Below, one piece after another: positions 1-9,661 of a stretch of 22,665 bases of DNA. The stretch covers positions 1 through 22,665 of the forward strand of contig JADRCO010001091.1 in assembly GCA_021464525.1 (NCBI GenBank). The letters are read 5' to 3'. This DNA comes from Rhizophagus sp. LPA8_4_AMF (Eukaryota; Glomeromycota; Glomeromycetes; Glomerales; Glomeraceae). How positions within the stretch are numbered: position 1 is the first letter of the stretch; every line of letters starts with the position of its first letter. Under the pieces are notes generated by a model. It worked only from the letters and a program-made list of their open reading frames with translations, was not told the origin of the DNA and searched no databases. Position numbers and translations under genes: made by a program.

Positions 1-391
1 CCTACAGACAGCAGAAAAAAGACTTGGTTCAGAAACTATCAGTCCAAATACAAAGCGACATAAATCAGTTACCTATCCAGCACTTGAGTTAGCTCAAGGA
101 ATTCGTTTTGGACTACCAGCATCGAACAGTTCTGTCTGACGCATTACTTATCGAAAAAGCCAAAATGATTGCCAATGGATTAGATCTTTCTCGAGATGCA
201 TTACAATTCTTCTCAGGATGGCTCCATAAATTCAAAGACCGCAATGGAATTCATCAACGAAAGCTTGAAGGAGAAGCTTCATCCACTGATGAAGCCACTA
301 TTGCTAACGCTTTACCTTTACTAAGAGAACGTTGTTCTAACTACCCTCTTGAAAGAATATACAACATGGATGAAACGAGATTATTTTACAG

Positions 392-464
392 GTGCTGTAA
401 ATTCTTAGATGAAGAAAAAAATATCGCACTTATCTTGCATGAGTGCAGTATTGATATTTTTTAG
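392..464 (+). other. Intron 1 of the Tigger transposase
   Basis: This is a 73-nt GT-AG interval (GTGCTG ... TTTTTTAG). Joining 391 to 465 restores the family wording RLFYR followed by LEPDQTLTTKCL with an AG|G phase-2 junction. The unspliced reading runs into unrelated residues and a stop at the intron end. Confidence 0.75.
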
Positions 465-911
465 GTTAGAACCTGACCAAACACTCACAACTAAATGTCT
501 TGCCAGACGTAAAGTGAACAAGGAATGACTTTTGATTGCGTTGTGTGCAAATGCCGATGGCTCTCACAAATTAAAGCCTTTAATCATTGGAAAATTTGAG
601 AAACCACGTTGTTTTAAAAATATAAAAATTCAATCTATATCCATGACATATCATAATAATGCCAAAGTCTGGATGATCACATCATTATTCCAAGAGTGGA
701 TTTGGGAATTCAATCGTCAAGTTGGTCTAAAATATCAAGGCCAGCACGTGTTACTTCTTCTTGACAACTGTTCCAGTCACAAATTAGATGGCCTTACCTT
801 ACAATACACTGATGTTCATTTTTTACCTCTGAATATGACTTCAAAAATTCAGCCGATGGATGCCAGAGTAATTATGTCTTTCAAAAGACACTATCATCAT
901 TTTCATATACG

Positions 912-981
912 GTAAGGTATGTTTATTATATTTATTAGATTTGCACATATTATAGCAAATCTAACTGATTATTTTTACTAG
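912..981 (+). other. Intron 2 of the Tigger transposase
   Basis: This is a 70-nt GT-AG interval with donor GTAAGG and acceptor TTTTTACTAG. A CTAAC branch-point motif lies at 961-965, 16 nt before the acceptor. Joining 911 to 982 gives HFHIR followed by LLLRYVEAGNHAEDL in phase (CG|T), matching the expected Tigger continuation. The donor overlaps an in-frame TAA that would otherwise end the protein. Confidence 0.8.
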
Positions 982-1690
982 TTTATTGTTGCGATATGTA
1001 GAGGCAGGTAATCATGCAGAAGATTTATGCATGGATGTCTTGCAGGCAATTCGTTTTACCATCCAAGCTTGGGATGAGATTAACCCTGAAATAATTCGTA
1101 ACTGTTGGTGGCACACAAAAATTCTTCCTGATGATGTAAATGTGGATTTGAGAAATATTTCAGAAGATATCTGCCAAAATGAAAACTTGGTGCTTGATGA
1201 ACTCGCGGATGCACTTTGAGACCTTAATCTCCCTCATCCAATGCAGGCAGAAGAGTTTCCTAACCTACCTAAAGAGAATATTGTTTACGAGTTCCTAAAG
1301 ATGATAAAATTATTGAAGAACTCGTATATCTCTTCCAAGAATACCGACAAGGGAAATATGGATTTAGAAGAAATGGACTTAGAGGAAATGGATGATAGCG
1401 ATGAAATTCCCATTATTAGTACTAGCACTGCAATTGCTAGCTTAGAAACTGTACATGCGTTTCTGCTTCAACAGGAAAATGCGGAAGAATATGTAAAGTT
1501 AGTGGGAAAAATTGAAAAGTTTTTTAGGGTCAAAAAATCAAATTTATTGCGGCAGACTGATATTAACACATACTTTCATTAAAATGTAATTCTATTTTGA
1601 AAAATATAAAATAAAATTGAATTTAAATAAAGATTCTTTCGGATAGCTAATTGTGTAACAATATCGATTTTTTTATTGGCTGTTCTTTAA

Positions 1691-1759
1691 GTGCACACCC
1701 TCCCTAAATGCACTTGCATGGCCGGGCCCCAGCTGCGTGCACTTATGGAGGTGCGACTG
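1691..1759 (+). repeat. Right terminal inverted repeat with subterminal hairpin
   Basis: The terminal repeat occupies 1737-1759. An imperfect inverted copy lies just inside it at 1691-1713 (GTGCACACCCTCCCTAAATG and onward). The two are separated by a short GC-rich spacer that includes GCCGGGCCCC. The two arms could fold into a hairpin at the element end. It was recognised from the pogo-like CAGT terminus and the adjoining TA. Confidence 0.7.
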
Positions 1760-1761
1760 TA

Positions 1762-2395
1762 TTTCATAATCCGAAATATAGCAGATCACAATAAATAAGA
1801 TAGATTTTAATGTTCTTTTAATACATTTAGAAAAGTTGTATGGATACAGCAAGATATGAATTTCCACAAGTTGATTTGCTCCTAATTTATAAGGGTTTCA
1901 TTTATTTTTAAAATATGATTTTTTTTATTATGTTAACCAGTTTATTAATTTTTAACAAAATTCTTGTGCTGTGCAATGTGTAACCATGCAACATTTCACC
2001 AAAATTGTGTCACATTATATTATTATTTTATTAATTATGTCATCAAGTGTAGCCTTGCTAATTAAAATTGTATTCCCATTATAAGTATATTTGTGAACAT
2101 TGTGCATTAAAAATTGTAGTCGGGGTAACCTACAGTACATTGGAAATAGAAAAAAATGATAATTTCACTTATCCATTAATGAGATGACCTGATGACAATG
2201 ATGTAAATTGTAAAGTTTGAGAAACGAAAAAGCAAGATAAACTTTAAACTACCGGTATTTAACATGCCATATTAGTAGCCTACGAGGCGTAAAATGTATT
2301 ACTCAAAGATTATTAAATGCATAATGATTAACACAAATGTATTTCATTGTGAGACTAATTATGAATGCATGTAACGATGCGCATTTGTAAACAAG
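1762..2395. other. Intergenic, no feature seen
   Basis: This AT-rich spacer lies between the transposon end and the membrane-protein gene. I see no coding remnant, RNA gene or clear repeat. Confidence 0.5.
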
Positions 2396-2404
2396 TTATA
2401 AATA
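2396..2404 (+). promoter_or_regulatory. Possible TATA box for the membrane-protein gene
   Basis: The motif TTATAAATA lies 55 nt before the ATG at 2459. Spacing and composition suit a core promoter with a short leader. In such AT-rich DNA, chance matches are frequent, so support is modest. Confidence 0.3.
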
Positions 2405-2458
2405 ATTCGCTACACAAATTTGTTGTAAAAGATTTCATGCTCCATTTTTGAATTCATC

Positions 2459-3517
2459 ATGTTCAGGAGTGGGATTAAACATCATGCTATTAAAAGAAAA
2501 ACTAGTGAGATATCAAACTTTTTGAATTTTATAATTTGGAATATTGTATTCTTTTCACTATTTCCACTTGCTTCAGCACCATTTGTTGACGAAAATTATG
2601 AATCACAAGAAGATTTGTATGATGCAATTCTTAACACATTTTTTCCAATCTTTTTTGTGATTTTACTCAATGTTTCAGGAAAACCCGGATCTATCAAAAA
2701 TGTAGTATTACCATTACTAGATGATATATTATATAATATGATCACTTGGATGATTCCACTGATAGTTTCTTTTGCCTATGATAACTTAATGAGCATAAAG
2801 ATAATTTCAATTATAAACATGTGTTTACACGTAATTTGTGCAATAATCGCAATAATTAAATGGAAAAGAGTTGTTGAAGTTGATTATGATAATATAAATT
2901 TATTTGCTATCGTCTTTTTATTTATGATATTTTTTCCAGTTATAGTTATTCCAATATTTTGGATAGTTTATATCACACATAATCTTAGCATTGATTCAAT
3001 TTTTATAATATTTCTAACATTATTCGGAATATGTTTAATTTCTCTTATGTCAATTATAATTGTGAAAGTATCATCTAATCGTTTCGAAAGGATAATGTTA
3101 TATAGAATATATTATTTATTATTTATTATATGTTTTTATTCTCCAAATATTTTTCAAACATTATTAATTACATTAGTCTGGCCAATTAATTTTTACTTTG
3201 TCAAAGCATGCGTGTTTATACTGATTCTATCTTTAACTAGAAACGTATCTTATTTTGCTGATAAGGTGCCTGATGACTTACTGGCTACTTCAACAACAAT
3301 GACTCAATGTACAATCAGGAGTTTTACAAAAGATGACGTACACGAAATATTTAAGGGGACGGAAATATCAATAGAAGAAATGCAGGCAAAAATTACAAAA
3401 ATTGATGAAATACAGAAGACAATGCAAATGAACTTTGACGTAATGCAAAAGACAATGAACGAAGTAAATTTATTCAATGGATTAAATCAACCAAAGGACG
3501 AAATCGCATATACTTAA
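2459..3517 (+). CDS. Multipass membrane protein of unknown function (352 aa)
   Basis: I do not recognise this family. The protein has about 7-9 hydrophobic membrane segments, roughly residues 21-40, 56-73, 94-108, 113-134, 147-172, 178-203, 212-227 and 231-258 (the last possibly two). A soluble tail of about 90 residues follows. Residues 305-338 are rich in spaced Met/Ile with an MQKTM/MQMNF pattern that could form a short coiled coil. Residues 1-20 are basic with no cleavable signal peptide evident, so the first segment probably acts as the anchor. The start is well set: an in-frame TAA lies at 2426-2428 with no other Met between. The gene is a single intact exon and converges with the coiled-coil gene to its right. 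A transporter or sensor role is possible, but no motif supports a specific substrate. Confidence 0.8.
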   Translation: MFRSGIKHHAIKRKTSEISNFLNFIIWNIVFFSLFPLASAPFVDENYESQEDLYDAILNTFFPIFFVILLNVSGKPGSIKNVVLPLLDDILYNMITWMIPLIVSFAYDNLMSIKIISIINMCLHVICAIIAIIKWKRVVEVDYDNINLFAIVFLFMIFFPVIVIPIFWIVYITHNLSIDSIFIIFLTLFGICLISLMSIIIVKVSSNRFERIMLYRIYYLLFIICFYSPNIFQTLLITLVWPINFYFVKACVFILILSLTRNVSYFADKVPDDLLATSTTMTQCTIRSFTKDDVHEIFKGTEISIEEMQAKITKIDEIQKTMQMNFDVMQKTMNEVNLFNGLNQPKDEIAYT

Positions 3518-3869
3518 GTTTCTTGTTCCTATTAAAATTCTTGTTTAAAAAAACCTTATTACGAATAATAATTATTATACGATTATTTCATCTAAACTTT
3601 TAAATCTTAAATCATAAAAAAATTTTTTTTATAAAATTTACAATATAATAAAAGTCATAATATTTATTAATTAGTAATATAAAATTACATCATTTTGCAA
3701 GGAATGAATTTAATAGTCAAATTTTCAAATTTTCAAATTTAAGAAATCTTAGAAAAACTAAAGCTTGAAATTTAGAAAATCAACAAATTATACAAATTAT
3801 ATAAATTGAAATTATTAATTGATAAAATTCAAAAAGTTTCTAGATTTAAAATTTGGATTTAGTTTAAGA
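3518..3869. other. Convergent intergenic spacer with a possible polyadenylation signal
   Basis: This very AT-rich region lies between two genes ending toward each other. AATAAA at 3647-3652, about 130 nt past the membrane-protein stop, is a candidate polyadenylation signal. The stretch 3717-3742 carries three CAAATTTT-like units. Nothing else is seen. Confidence 0.35.
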
Positions 3870-5324
3870 TCAATTTTTTGAAGAGGGATAAATTTTAGCA
3901 TACGTATAAACTTTAGATTCATTTGCTATTAAAGGAAAACAGCAAACATCTACCACAAGATTATCAATATCATCTTCATCCCAATTTCCTACCATACGAC
4001 TTGGATCTATCTTTTCATTATGTCCAAACCAAAATTTTTGAGGAATTGGTTCTTGAATTCTAAGTCGAAACCAAAATAAAGTGACAACTTTTTTGATAAC
4101 TTCACCAGCCATATTTTCAACATATTTCCTTCTTTCAGGATCAAGAATTCTACGATATTTACCAATTTCATTATTTAAAACGCTCTGATATTCACTGATA
4201 AAGTTATGAGGAAAACTTTGGTTTTTATTCTTATTAACAACATTATTAAATCCTCTATTTATAAGAGCTGCATAAATTTCCTGACGTAATTTAATATGTA
4301 AAACTTTAGTTGGTTCATCAACTCCATCGCGTTGATTTGCGAAATCTTCTGCTAAGCGGGATAAATTATTGGCTTTTTTGAACATAATAGTCTCAATTTC
4401 CCGAGTATATGGACTATCAAAATATTCTTTTGCATAATTAAAAATTTGTTCAATAGCATGACGTTGTAACACGGCTCTGATTAAAGGCCTACATGGATTC
4501 TTTTCTGTAATGGTTGTTTTGCTTTCATATTTTTTCAAGAGATTTTGTGCTTCAGGAATATTAATTTCAATTCTAGGTTTACAATTGGTAATGTAGCTTT
4601 GTAGTAAATCTTGTAAACATAAAATATCATGTCTAAGAAAAAGTAAATTATTATCATTATTTAATCCAATTGCTGCTCCAAGAGCAGCTTGATATTTCGA
4701 AGCTTCATGTTTTATTTCAGTATTAATATGTTTCAAATCTTGAATCTCTTTATCTTTCTTGATGATTTCTTGAATTTTGTTATATTTCTCTTGAACTATA
4801 TTATCCGTTACTTGAAAATTATTGACGAGTTCTTCAATTATGTTATCTTTTTCTTTAATTATGTTATCTTTGTCTTGAATAATATTATCCTTTTCTTGAA
4901 TTATAATATCTTTTGCTTGAATTTCTTTATCTTTTTCTTTTATTAAGTTATCTATTACTTGAATATTTCTATCTTTCTCCTGAATTGTATTATCCTTTTC
5001 TTGGATTACATCATTTTTTTCTTCTAAGGTTTCTACTAATAATTTAATTAATCTAGTGTTATGATCATTTAAATCACCAATATTTTTTTTTAATTCTTGT
5101 TTTTCTCTTAAAATATTATTGACATTATTAAAATTATTTTGTAAATCTTCACAATATTTTTCCAAGTTTTCATATTTATTCTTTAATTGATTACAGAGCG
5201 TTTTAGAAAATTTCAATTCCTCATTAAGTTTTTTGTTAAGGTTTATCTCTTCATATATAGGATCATTTATGATTTTATCATAGTTTGTTTGATAGTTTGT
5301 AACTTCAGATACACCTTGAGCCAT
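3870..5324 (-). CDS. Coiled-coil protein with conserved unnamed C-terminal domain, copy 1 (484 aa)
   Basis: I do not recognise a named family. Residues 25-100 are Lys/Glu/Asn-rich coiled coil. Residues 102-190 are near-perfect heptads of the IIQEKDN type. A linker containing KHEASKYQAALGAA follows, and residues 275-480 form a domain shared with two other proteins in this window. Conserved points are LIRAVLQRH (281-289), KLRQEIYAALINRGF (345-359), FRLRIQEP (419-426), DPSRMVGNWDEDDIDN (440-455) and VDVCCFPLIA (458-467). There is no signal peptide or membrane segment, so a cytosolic or nuclear scaffold-like protein is likely (inference). The ATG at 5324 is followed by MAQGVSEVTNYQTNYDKIIN, which the second copy shares, and an in-frame stop lies upstream. 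It is a single exon. Its C-terminus is slightly shorter and more diverged (YTYAKIYP against YTPARIF in copy 2). Confidence 0.85.
   Translation of the reverse strand: MAQGVSEVTNYQTNYDKIINDPIYEEINLNKKLNEELKFSKTLCNQLKNKYENLEKYCEDLQNNFNNVNNILREKQELKKNIGDLNDHNTRLIKLLVETLEEKNDVIQEKDNTIQEKDRNIQVIDNLIKEKDKEIQAKDIIIQEKDNIIQDKDNIIKEKDNIIEELVNNFQVTDNIVQEKYNKIQEIIKKDKEIQDLKHINTEIKHEASKYQAALGAAIGLNNDNNLLFLRHDILCLQDLLQSYITNCKPRIEINIPEAQNLLKKYESKTTITEKNPCRPLIRAVLQRHAIEQIFNYAKEYFDSPYTREIETIMFKKANNLSRLAEDFANQRDGVDEPTKVLHIKLRQEIYAALINRGFNNVVNKNKNQSFPHNFISEYQSVLNNEIGKYRRILDPERRKYVENMAGEVIKKVVTLFWFRLRIQEPIPQKFWFGHNEKIDPSRMVGNWDEDDIDNLVVDVCCFPLIANESKVYTYAKIYPSSKN
4755..5021 (-). repeat. 21-nt-type coding repeat encoding IIQEKDN heptads (copy 1)
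   Basis: About a dozen imperfect tandem units of 21 nt encode seven-residue blocks such as VIQEKDN, TIQEKDR, IIQEKDN, IIQDKDN and IIKEKDN. The periodicity is that of a coiled coil. The units are also similar at DNA level, so the array can grow or shrink by slippage or unequal exchange. Confidence 0.75.
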
Positions 5325-5582
5325 AATAATTTTTTCTTTTTTAAAGAAGAAAAAGATTAAAATTTAAAATTTATCCTTTAAAAAGGCTTTAAATAATTAT
5401 GATCATCCTTACATAATGAATTTCATAATTAGAAGTTTGTGCTCTCAGATCAGTAACGGATTCGGAATCTCTGTAAAAAGCTTTTGCTAAACTTTAATTC
5501 TATAAACTTTTTACTTACTCACAAAATACATCTGATATTGTTATTGTTGCGTATAAAAAAGTTAAAGGTTGTGAAGTAAATT
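5325..5582 (-). promoter_or_regulatory. Upstream flank of coiled-coil copy 1, shared with copy 2
   Basis: About 150-200 bp upstream of this gene is clearly similar to the flank upstream of the second copy (11249-11420). Shared words include ATTTAAAATTTATCCTTT, ATGAATTTCATAATTA and AGTTTGTGC. The duplicated unit therefore included the presumed core promoter and leader. I cannot name a specific factor site. Confidence 0.55.
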
Positions 5583-6847
5583 ATCAAAAAATCAATTAAA
5601 TGACCATTAAATAACAGTTGATATACATATCAATTAAATAAATATTCAAACTTATTTCCTATATGTAACAGATCATATTGTTGGGATTTATTTTCATTGC
5701 TTTAACTCCTGAAATAACATAATAATAATTAATTAATTATAAAAAAATTTTTTTCCAATAGAGTCTATATATTAAATGGGTACTGCAATGACCTTTTCTA
5801 CAGTTTTGGTAAGGACTAAGAGAATATTTCTACTTCCGGCATCTTTCGTGCTAAAAAAAAATGAATGGTTTCAATAAATTTGGGATTACATGTCATAAAA
5901 GACTAATAATCATTTTACATGTAATTTAAAATATATACTGTACCTGATCTCGTTACATTTAAATATCCTATAGTTCTAAATCTGAGATTATGATCATATT
6001 GAAGCACCGTATTTATTTCGGACTCTCTTCTTTCTGTGACCATTTTGGTTCATAACTATGTTACTGTCTAATATATTACAAGTGAATCTTTATAAAAAAA
6101 ATTCACCTTAAGAATCTTAAAATACTTGCCGAACAAGTGGTACCAAAATCTAAGTGAAAAAAAAAAAATAAGTGAATAAATGAAGAAAACAAAATTTATC
6201 ACTAAAAAATTGAATTGTTGATTACCATACTTAAACAAACTATACGATTATTGAGCGTTATTCCACGATTTCGTTCGAAGACCAAATCCTTTACAACTGT
6301 AGCAGTTGATACAATTTTGTTAAATTCATTTTTAGTTCTTGATCGATTAATTAACTTCACCGACATCATTAACTAACCTATTTTTTATTTTTGTGATTGA
6401 CCTAATTGCTTTTTATAAAATGTAAAATTTTTCACGTATTTTCTTAATTTATGACGATAAATCTTTGGTATCGACATTAACAATCTCAATTACTTAGAAT
6501 ATCTTACATATTATATTTTAAATGACAACGTAAATATGAACCTCTGGGGTTTAACTTTTCCAAAGGATTCAGACAAAGCAGCATCGACTAATTTGATACG
6601 AAAATTAATAATCATGACAGCCCTTTTTCACTCGAAGAAAGCCTTGTCATTCTTGTTACTTACGTTCCGTTACATATTAAATTTTTATTGTCTTTTTCAA
6701 AAGCACAATCACGCATCATTGCAATTGCATATCATCAAATTTCAAGTCGCCTCCTCTGTTTGTCCCGCCCGGCGATACCCGGTGAACTAGTACGACGGGC
6801 AGATAAACCTTGGATATAACTTACAGATAATATAAATTACAGACCAA
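5583..6847 (-). pseudogene. HSPA12-like Hsp70 pseudogene, tandem copy A
   Basis: This region reads on the minus strand as scattered, exon-sized pieces matching the HSPA12-type Hsp70 family, ATP-dependent chaperone-like proteins with an actin-type ATPase fold. Recognisable pieces in order are ESEINTVLQYDHN (about 5986-6025, compare KTNTVLQYDE), SRNILLVLT (below 5850, compare FxxVLLVLTVPAE) and VKAMKINPNNMICY (about 5658-5708), which opens after TTATTTCAG. The pieces lie in different frames with stops among them. The part beyond the third piece, including the CGGGTVDL phosphate motif, is missing because similarity to copy B stops at 5583 against the flank of coiled-coil copy 1. The first exon is not convincingly visible. 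Family assignment rests on remembered family wording, not an alignment. Confidence 0.6.
5583..6847. repeat. Direct repeat, left copy (about 1.2 kb)
   Basis: It starts ATCAAAAAATCAATTAAA and ends ATTACAGACCA, matching 7547-8742 throughout with substitutions and small indels. Obvious shared blocks include AATAAATATTCAAACTTA, GGCATCTTTCGTGCTAAAAA and GGATATAACTTACAGAT. The two copies lie in the same orientation about 700 bp apart, which points to tandem duplication of an Hsp70-like gene. Confidence 0.85.
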
Positions 6848-7329
6848 AATGATTATTAATTCCATCCTAAGATTATTATATCATATAATTCAAATTTTTA
6901 AGCTTATTTGAGATAGGGTTAAGCCGTTAAGGGCGTATAGTCGTGTTTTGCTAACTTCTCTTCATTCATTACAATAGTAAATTCTATCATTATGTCCCAT
7001 AGGTAAATTTCAATATACTATATATCAGAGAAATTTTTAACTTAATCTACATCATAAACAATCGCTGATAAAGGAATAGTAGAACTAAAATAGTAGTGTT
7101 CATCATATGTTGAAATTCTTTTTTAATTATTTTTTTCTGTAAATATTTAATACTTACATTGAATCCTCTAATTAAATGATTGCTGAACGAGTTTCTCCAT
7201 TATTTCAATTTTTTAAAAATTATATATTCACTATATGAATAATAATCATAGTATCAAACACTATTTTTTTCTTATGACGTTACATATAATATCAGCTACT
7301 AAATCCTTATATTTCTTATCCGACATTTT
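6848..7329. other. Spacer between the two Hsp70-like copies
   Basis: This AT-rich stretch could hold the 3' end of copy B's ancestral gene. I can read no firm match in it beyond the pieces listed for copy B. Confidence 0.35.
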
Positions 7330-8742
7330 TTAATGAAATTCATCAATATCTAGTTCATAGCACACTTTTACAGAATTTTCGAACTATGACATTTAAATGA
7401 CCATGATGATTAAAATTTCTGATACAATCAGTGATTCCGCTCAATCGTTATTAACAATCAATTTGCGAGTGGGTAAGTCTTTACCAATCAACTTGTGAGT
7501 GATTAAGTCTATAATATCACCACCACAGCCAACGATCATAAAAGGTATCAAAAAATCAATTAAATAATTATCAAATAACAGTTGAGATATATATATATCA
7601 AATAAATAAATATTCAAACTTACTTCATATAGGTAACAAATCATATTGTTTGGATTTATTTTCATGGCTTTAGCTCCTGAAATAAAATAATAATAATTAA
7701 TTAATTATAAAAACCTTTCCTTTCCATTATTTTACGTTCTGTGATAAATTGTACCCTTGACGAGTCTTTTTGGTAAGAACCAAGAGAACATCTCTACTCC
7801 GGCATCTTTCGTGCTAAAAAAATGAATAGTTTCAATGAATTTGGAATAACTCATAAAAGACTAATAATCATTTTACCTTGAATCCTATATTTAAAAATTA
7901 TCTAAATGTAAATTAAAATATATACTGTACCTGATCTCGTTACATCAAATCTGAGATTACGATCATGTTAAAGTACCGTATTTATTTCTGGACTCTCCTC
8001 TCGGTGATCTTGTTCATAATTATGTTGTTGTCTAATATATATTACAAGTGAATTTTTGTAAAAAAAAATCATCTCAAAAATCTTAAAAATACTTACCGAG
8101 CAAGTGGTATCAAAATCTAAGTGAAAAAAATAAAATAAAATAAGTGAATAAATGGAGTAAATGTTAAATTTATCAGCTAAAAATTTAATTGTTGATTACA
8201 CAAACTACACGACTATTGAGCGTTATTCCACGAAGACCAAATCCTTTACAACTGTAGCAGTTGATACAATATTGTTAAATTCATTTTTAGATGTAAAAAT
8301 TTTCACGTATCTTCTTAATTAAATCTTTAGTATCAACATTACAATTTACAATTACGAATTAATCTGTAATAGCAACATATTATTAGAAATAACTTTCAAA
8401 ATGGCATACTATATTTGTGAATACGAACCTCCGGGTTTTAACTTTTCCAAAGGATTCAGACAAAGTAGCATCGGCTAATTTGATACGAAAAATTAATAAT
8501 GACAGCCATTTTTCACTCGAATAAAGCTTTGTCATTCTTGTTACTTACGTTCCGTTACAAATATTAAAATTTTATCGTCTTTTCAAAGCACAATCACGCA
8601 TCATTGCAATTGCATATCATCAAATTTTAGCCTCCCCTTATTTGTTCCACTGTAAGAGCTGCCTTCAGAGCCCCGGTGGTACCCGATAGACCTAGTACGA
8701 CGGGCAGGTAAGCATTGGATATAACTTACAGATTACAGACCA
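7330..8742 (-). pseudogene. HSPA12-like Hsp70 pseudogene, tandem copy B
   Basis: This is a longer version of copy A on the minus strand. In gene order the matches are ESPEINTVL, a TAA where family members have Gln, then HDRN (about 7956-7997); RDVLLVLT (below 7813); and an exon at 7624-7676 giving AKAMKINPNNMICYLYE, flanked by TTATTTCAG and GTAAGT. Then come FMIVGCGGDIIDLITHKL (about 7490-7545, the degraded phosphate-2 motif normally like DCGGGTVDLT), NHHGHLNVIVRKFCKSV (about 7363-7413, compare NHYGQxQYxVQxFCxxVK) and YELDIDEF (7335-7358). The catalytic-site Asp of DCGGG is Gly here, and the Gly-rich turn is altered. Frames shift between pieces and stops occur within them, so no product is expected. 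Confidence 0.65.
7547..8742. repeat. Direct repeat, right copy (about 1.2 kb)
   Basis: This is the partner of 5583-6847, in the same orientation. It carries its own small changes, including a longer GC-richer segment at about 8640-8710 (CCGGTGGTACCCGATAG) where the left copy reads CCGGCGATACCCGGTG. Confidence 0.85.
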
Positions 8743-9661
8743 TATCATCAAATTTCTGCTAGTATCATAAAATAGAATAAACAATAAATCAGATAGAATC
8801 ACATTATTAATACTGAAGTTTTAATAAAATTTATAATCATACCATAAATACAATGAACGCGCTATTATAAAGTACCAAAATTTTGCGCCTAAAAAAAATT
8901 ATGGGCAAAAAAAAGGTTTTTCCTTCTTTTCGAAACATTTTGTGTATAGTGACAAATTCTCAGAATAAAAAATAACGACACCTTTGATAAATCTTTATAA
9001 TCGAAAATAAATTAACAAACAAATAGTTCTATAAACAATACAAATGTTAAAAACAGGATTAAATGTAAATCTGGCAAATATGTAAATATATACAAATATT
9101 TGTATTGCAGATGCCAGATCTCTATTTTTCAACATATTACACGTGCGTTCTTTTTTTCTTGTTTAACGGATTTTTTTTTTACATAATAAATTTTTAGTCT
9201 AAAATTTCTTTTTTATTATTAAACTAAATATACTTTAAACTTACAAATGATTTTATTAAATGTCTTATAATAGCAACTTTTATTAATCGATATCAAACTT
9301 ATAAAGCTATTTATTGATTTAAATTAAATAAAATTGCCTATTTTAATGACGTAATCATACATTCATTTCATTTACTGTAAATTGTTTATAATCTAACATC
9401 CCTGCATATGAGATCAAAATGTTCGAAATATAATATAATAAATATAATACTGTTAATATTGCATGACTTGCAAAAATTTTTTCAAATCATGAAAATGATA
9501 ATTATGATTTTTCAAACAAAATTCGATGTAAAAGATCTTTACAATTAATCGTTTTTTAGTGGATATTATATCACATATTCAAATAAAATTCTTTATATTT
9601 ATTCTTGGTTGAATTTGTTTTAGTATTATTAACAATTAGAACATTTATCTGGCTGATCTGA
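8743..9661. other. Intergenic; one imperfect inverted repeat
   Basis: This is AT-rich sequence without coding remnants that I can identify. An inverted repeat with arms ATCTGGCA and TGCCAGAT brackets about 9068-9118. TTTTGCGCC (about 8881) and GGGCAAAA (about 8915) form a second, weak inverted pair. Confidence 0.4.

Larger units (their letters stand above)
2..1582 (+). pseudogene. Tigger/pogo-like transposase, broken, with two introns
   Basis: The transposase would bind the element's ends through its CENP-B-like domain (WLHKFKDRNGIHQRKLEGE, about 219-275) and cut DNA with a DDE triad. The triad is visible as YNMDET (360-378), LLLLDNCSSH and LNMTSKIQPMD (832-861). The C-terminus ends in RQTDINTYFH, as Tigger proteins commonly do. 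Coding runs through 391, then 465-911, then 982-1582, separated by two introns. The breaks are a frame change near 100-108, where reading passes from frame 2 to frame 3, and in-frame TGA codons at 526-528 and 1217-1219. The first TGA falls where relatives have Arg after NKE; both may be CGA to TGA changes. The usual DETGLF is DETRLF here, and DQGVI is DARVI. Family assignment is firm. How recently it decayed is inferred only from the small number of breaks. Confidence 0.85.
1..1759 (+). mobile_element. Tigger/pogo-type DNA transposon, left end outside the window
   Basis: This is a cut-and-paste element of the Tc1/mariner superfamily, pogo/Tigger branch. The sequence shows a transposase with a CENP-B-type helix-turn-helix and the three catalytic aspartates of the DDE_1 fold. 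The right end is a terminal repeat reading GGAGGTGCGACTG, whose complement starts CAGT as pogo-family ends do, followed directly by TA (1760-1761), the expected target dinucleotide. The left terminal repeat is not in the window, so full length and two-sided target duplication cannot be tested. The copy is non-autonomous because its transposase is interrupted. Confidence 0.85.

Noticed and set aside
1673-1867. Minus-strand open frame of 64 codons across the transposon end
   Set aside because: It spans the terminal repeat and flanking DNA and has no protein-like conservation.
4689-4946. Plus-strand open frame opposite the heptad array, rich in Phe/Asn/Ile
   Set aside because: It mirrors the repetitive IIQEKDN coding on the other strand; the composition is a by-product.
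6536-6790. Plus-strand open frame of 84 codons in the Hsp70-like copy A
   Set aside because: It is antisense to the decayed gene and is not preserved in the homologous right copy.
8690-8735. GC-rich end of the 1.2-kb repeat (LPVVLGLSGTTGA on the minus strand) considered as the Hsp70 N-terminal phosphate-1 motif
   Set aside because: The other copy reads differently there, and no start codon or GIDFGTT wording is present.
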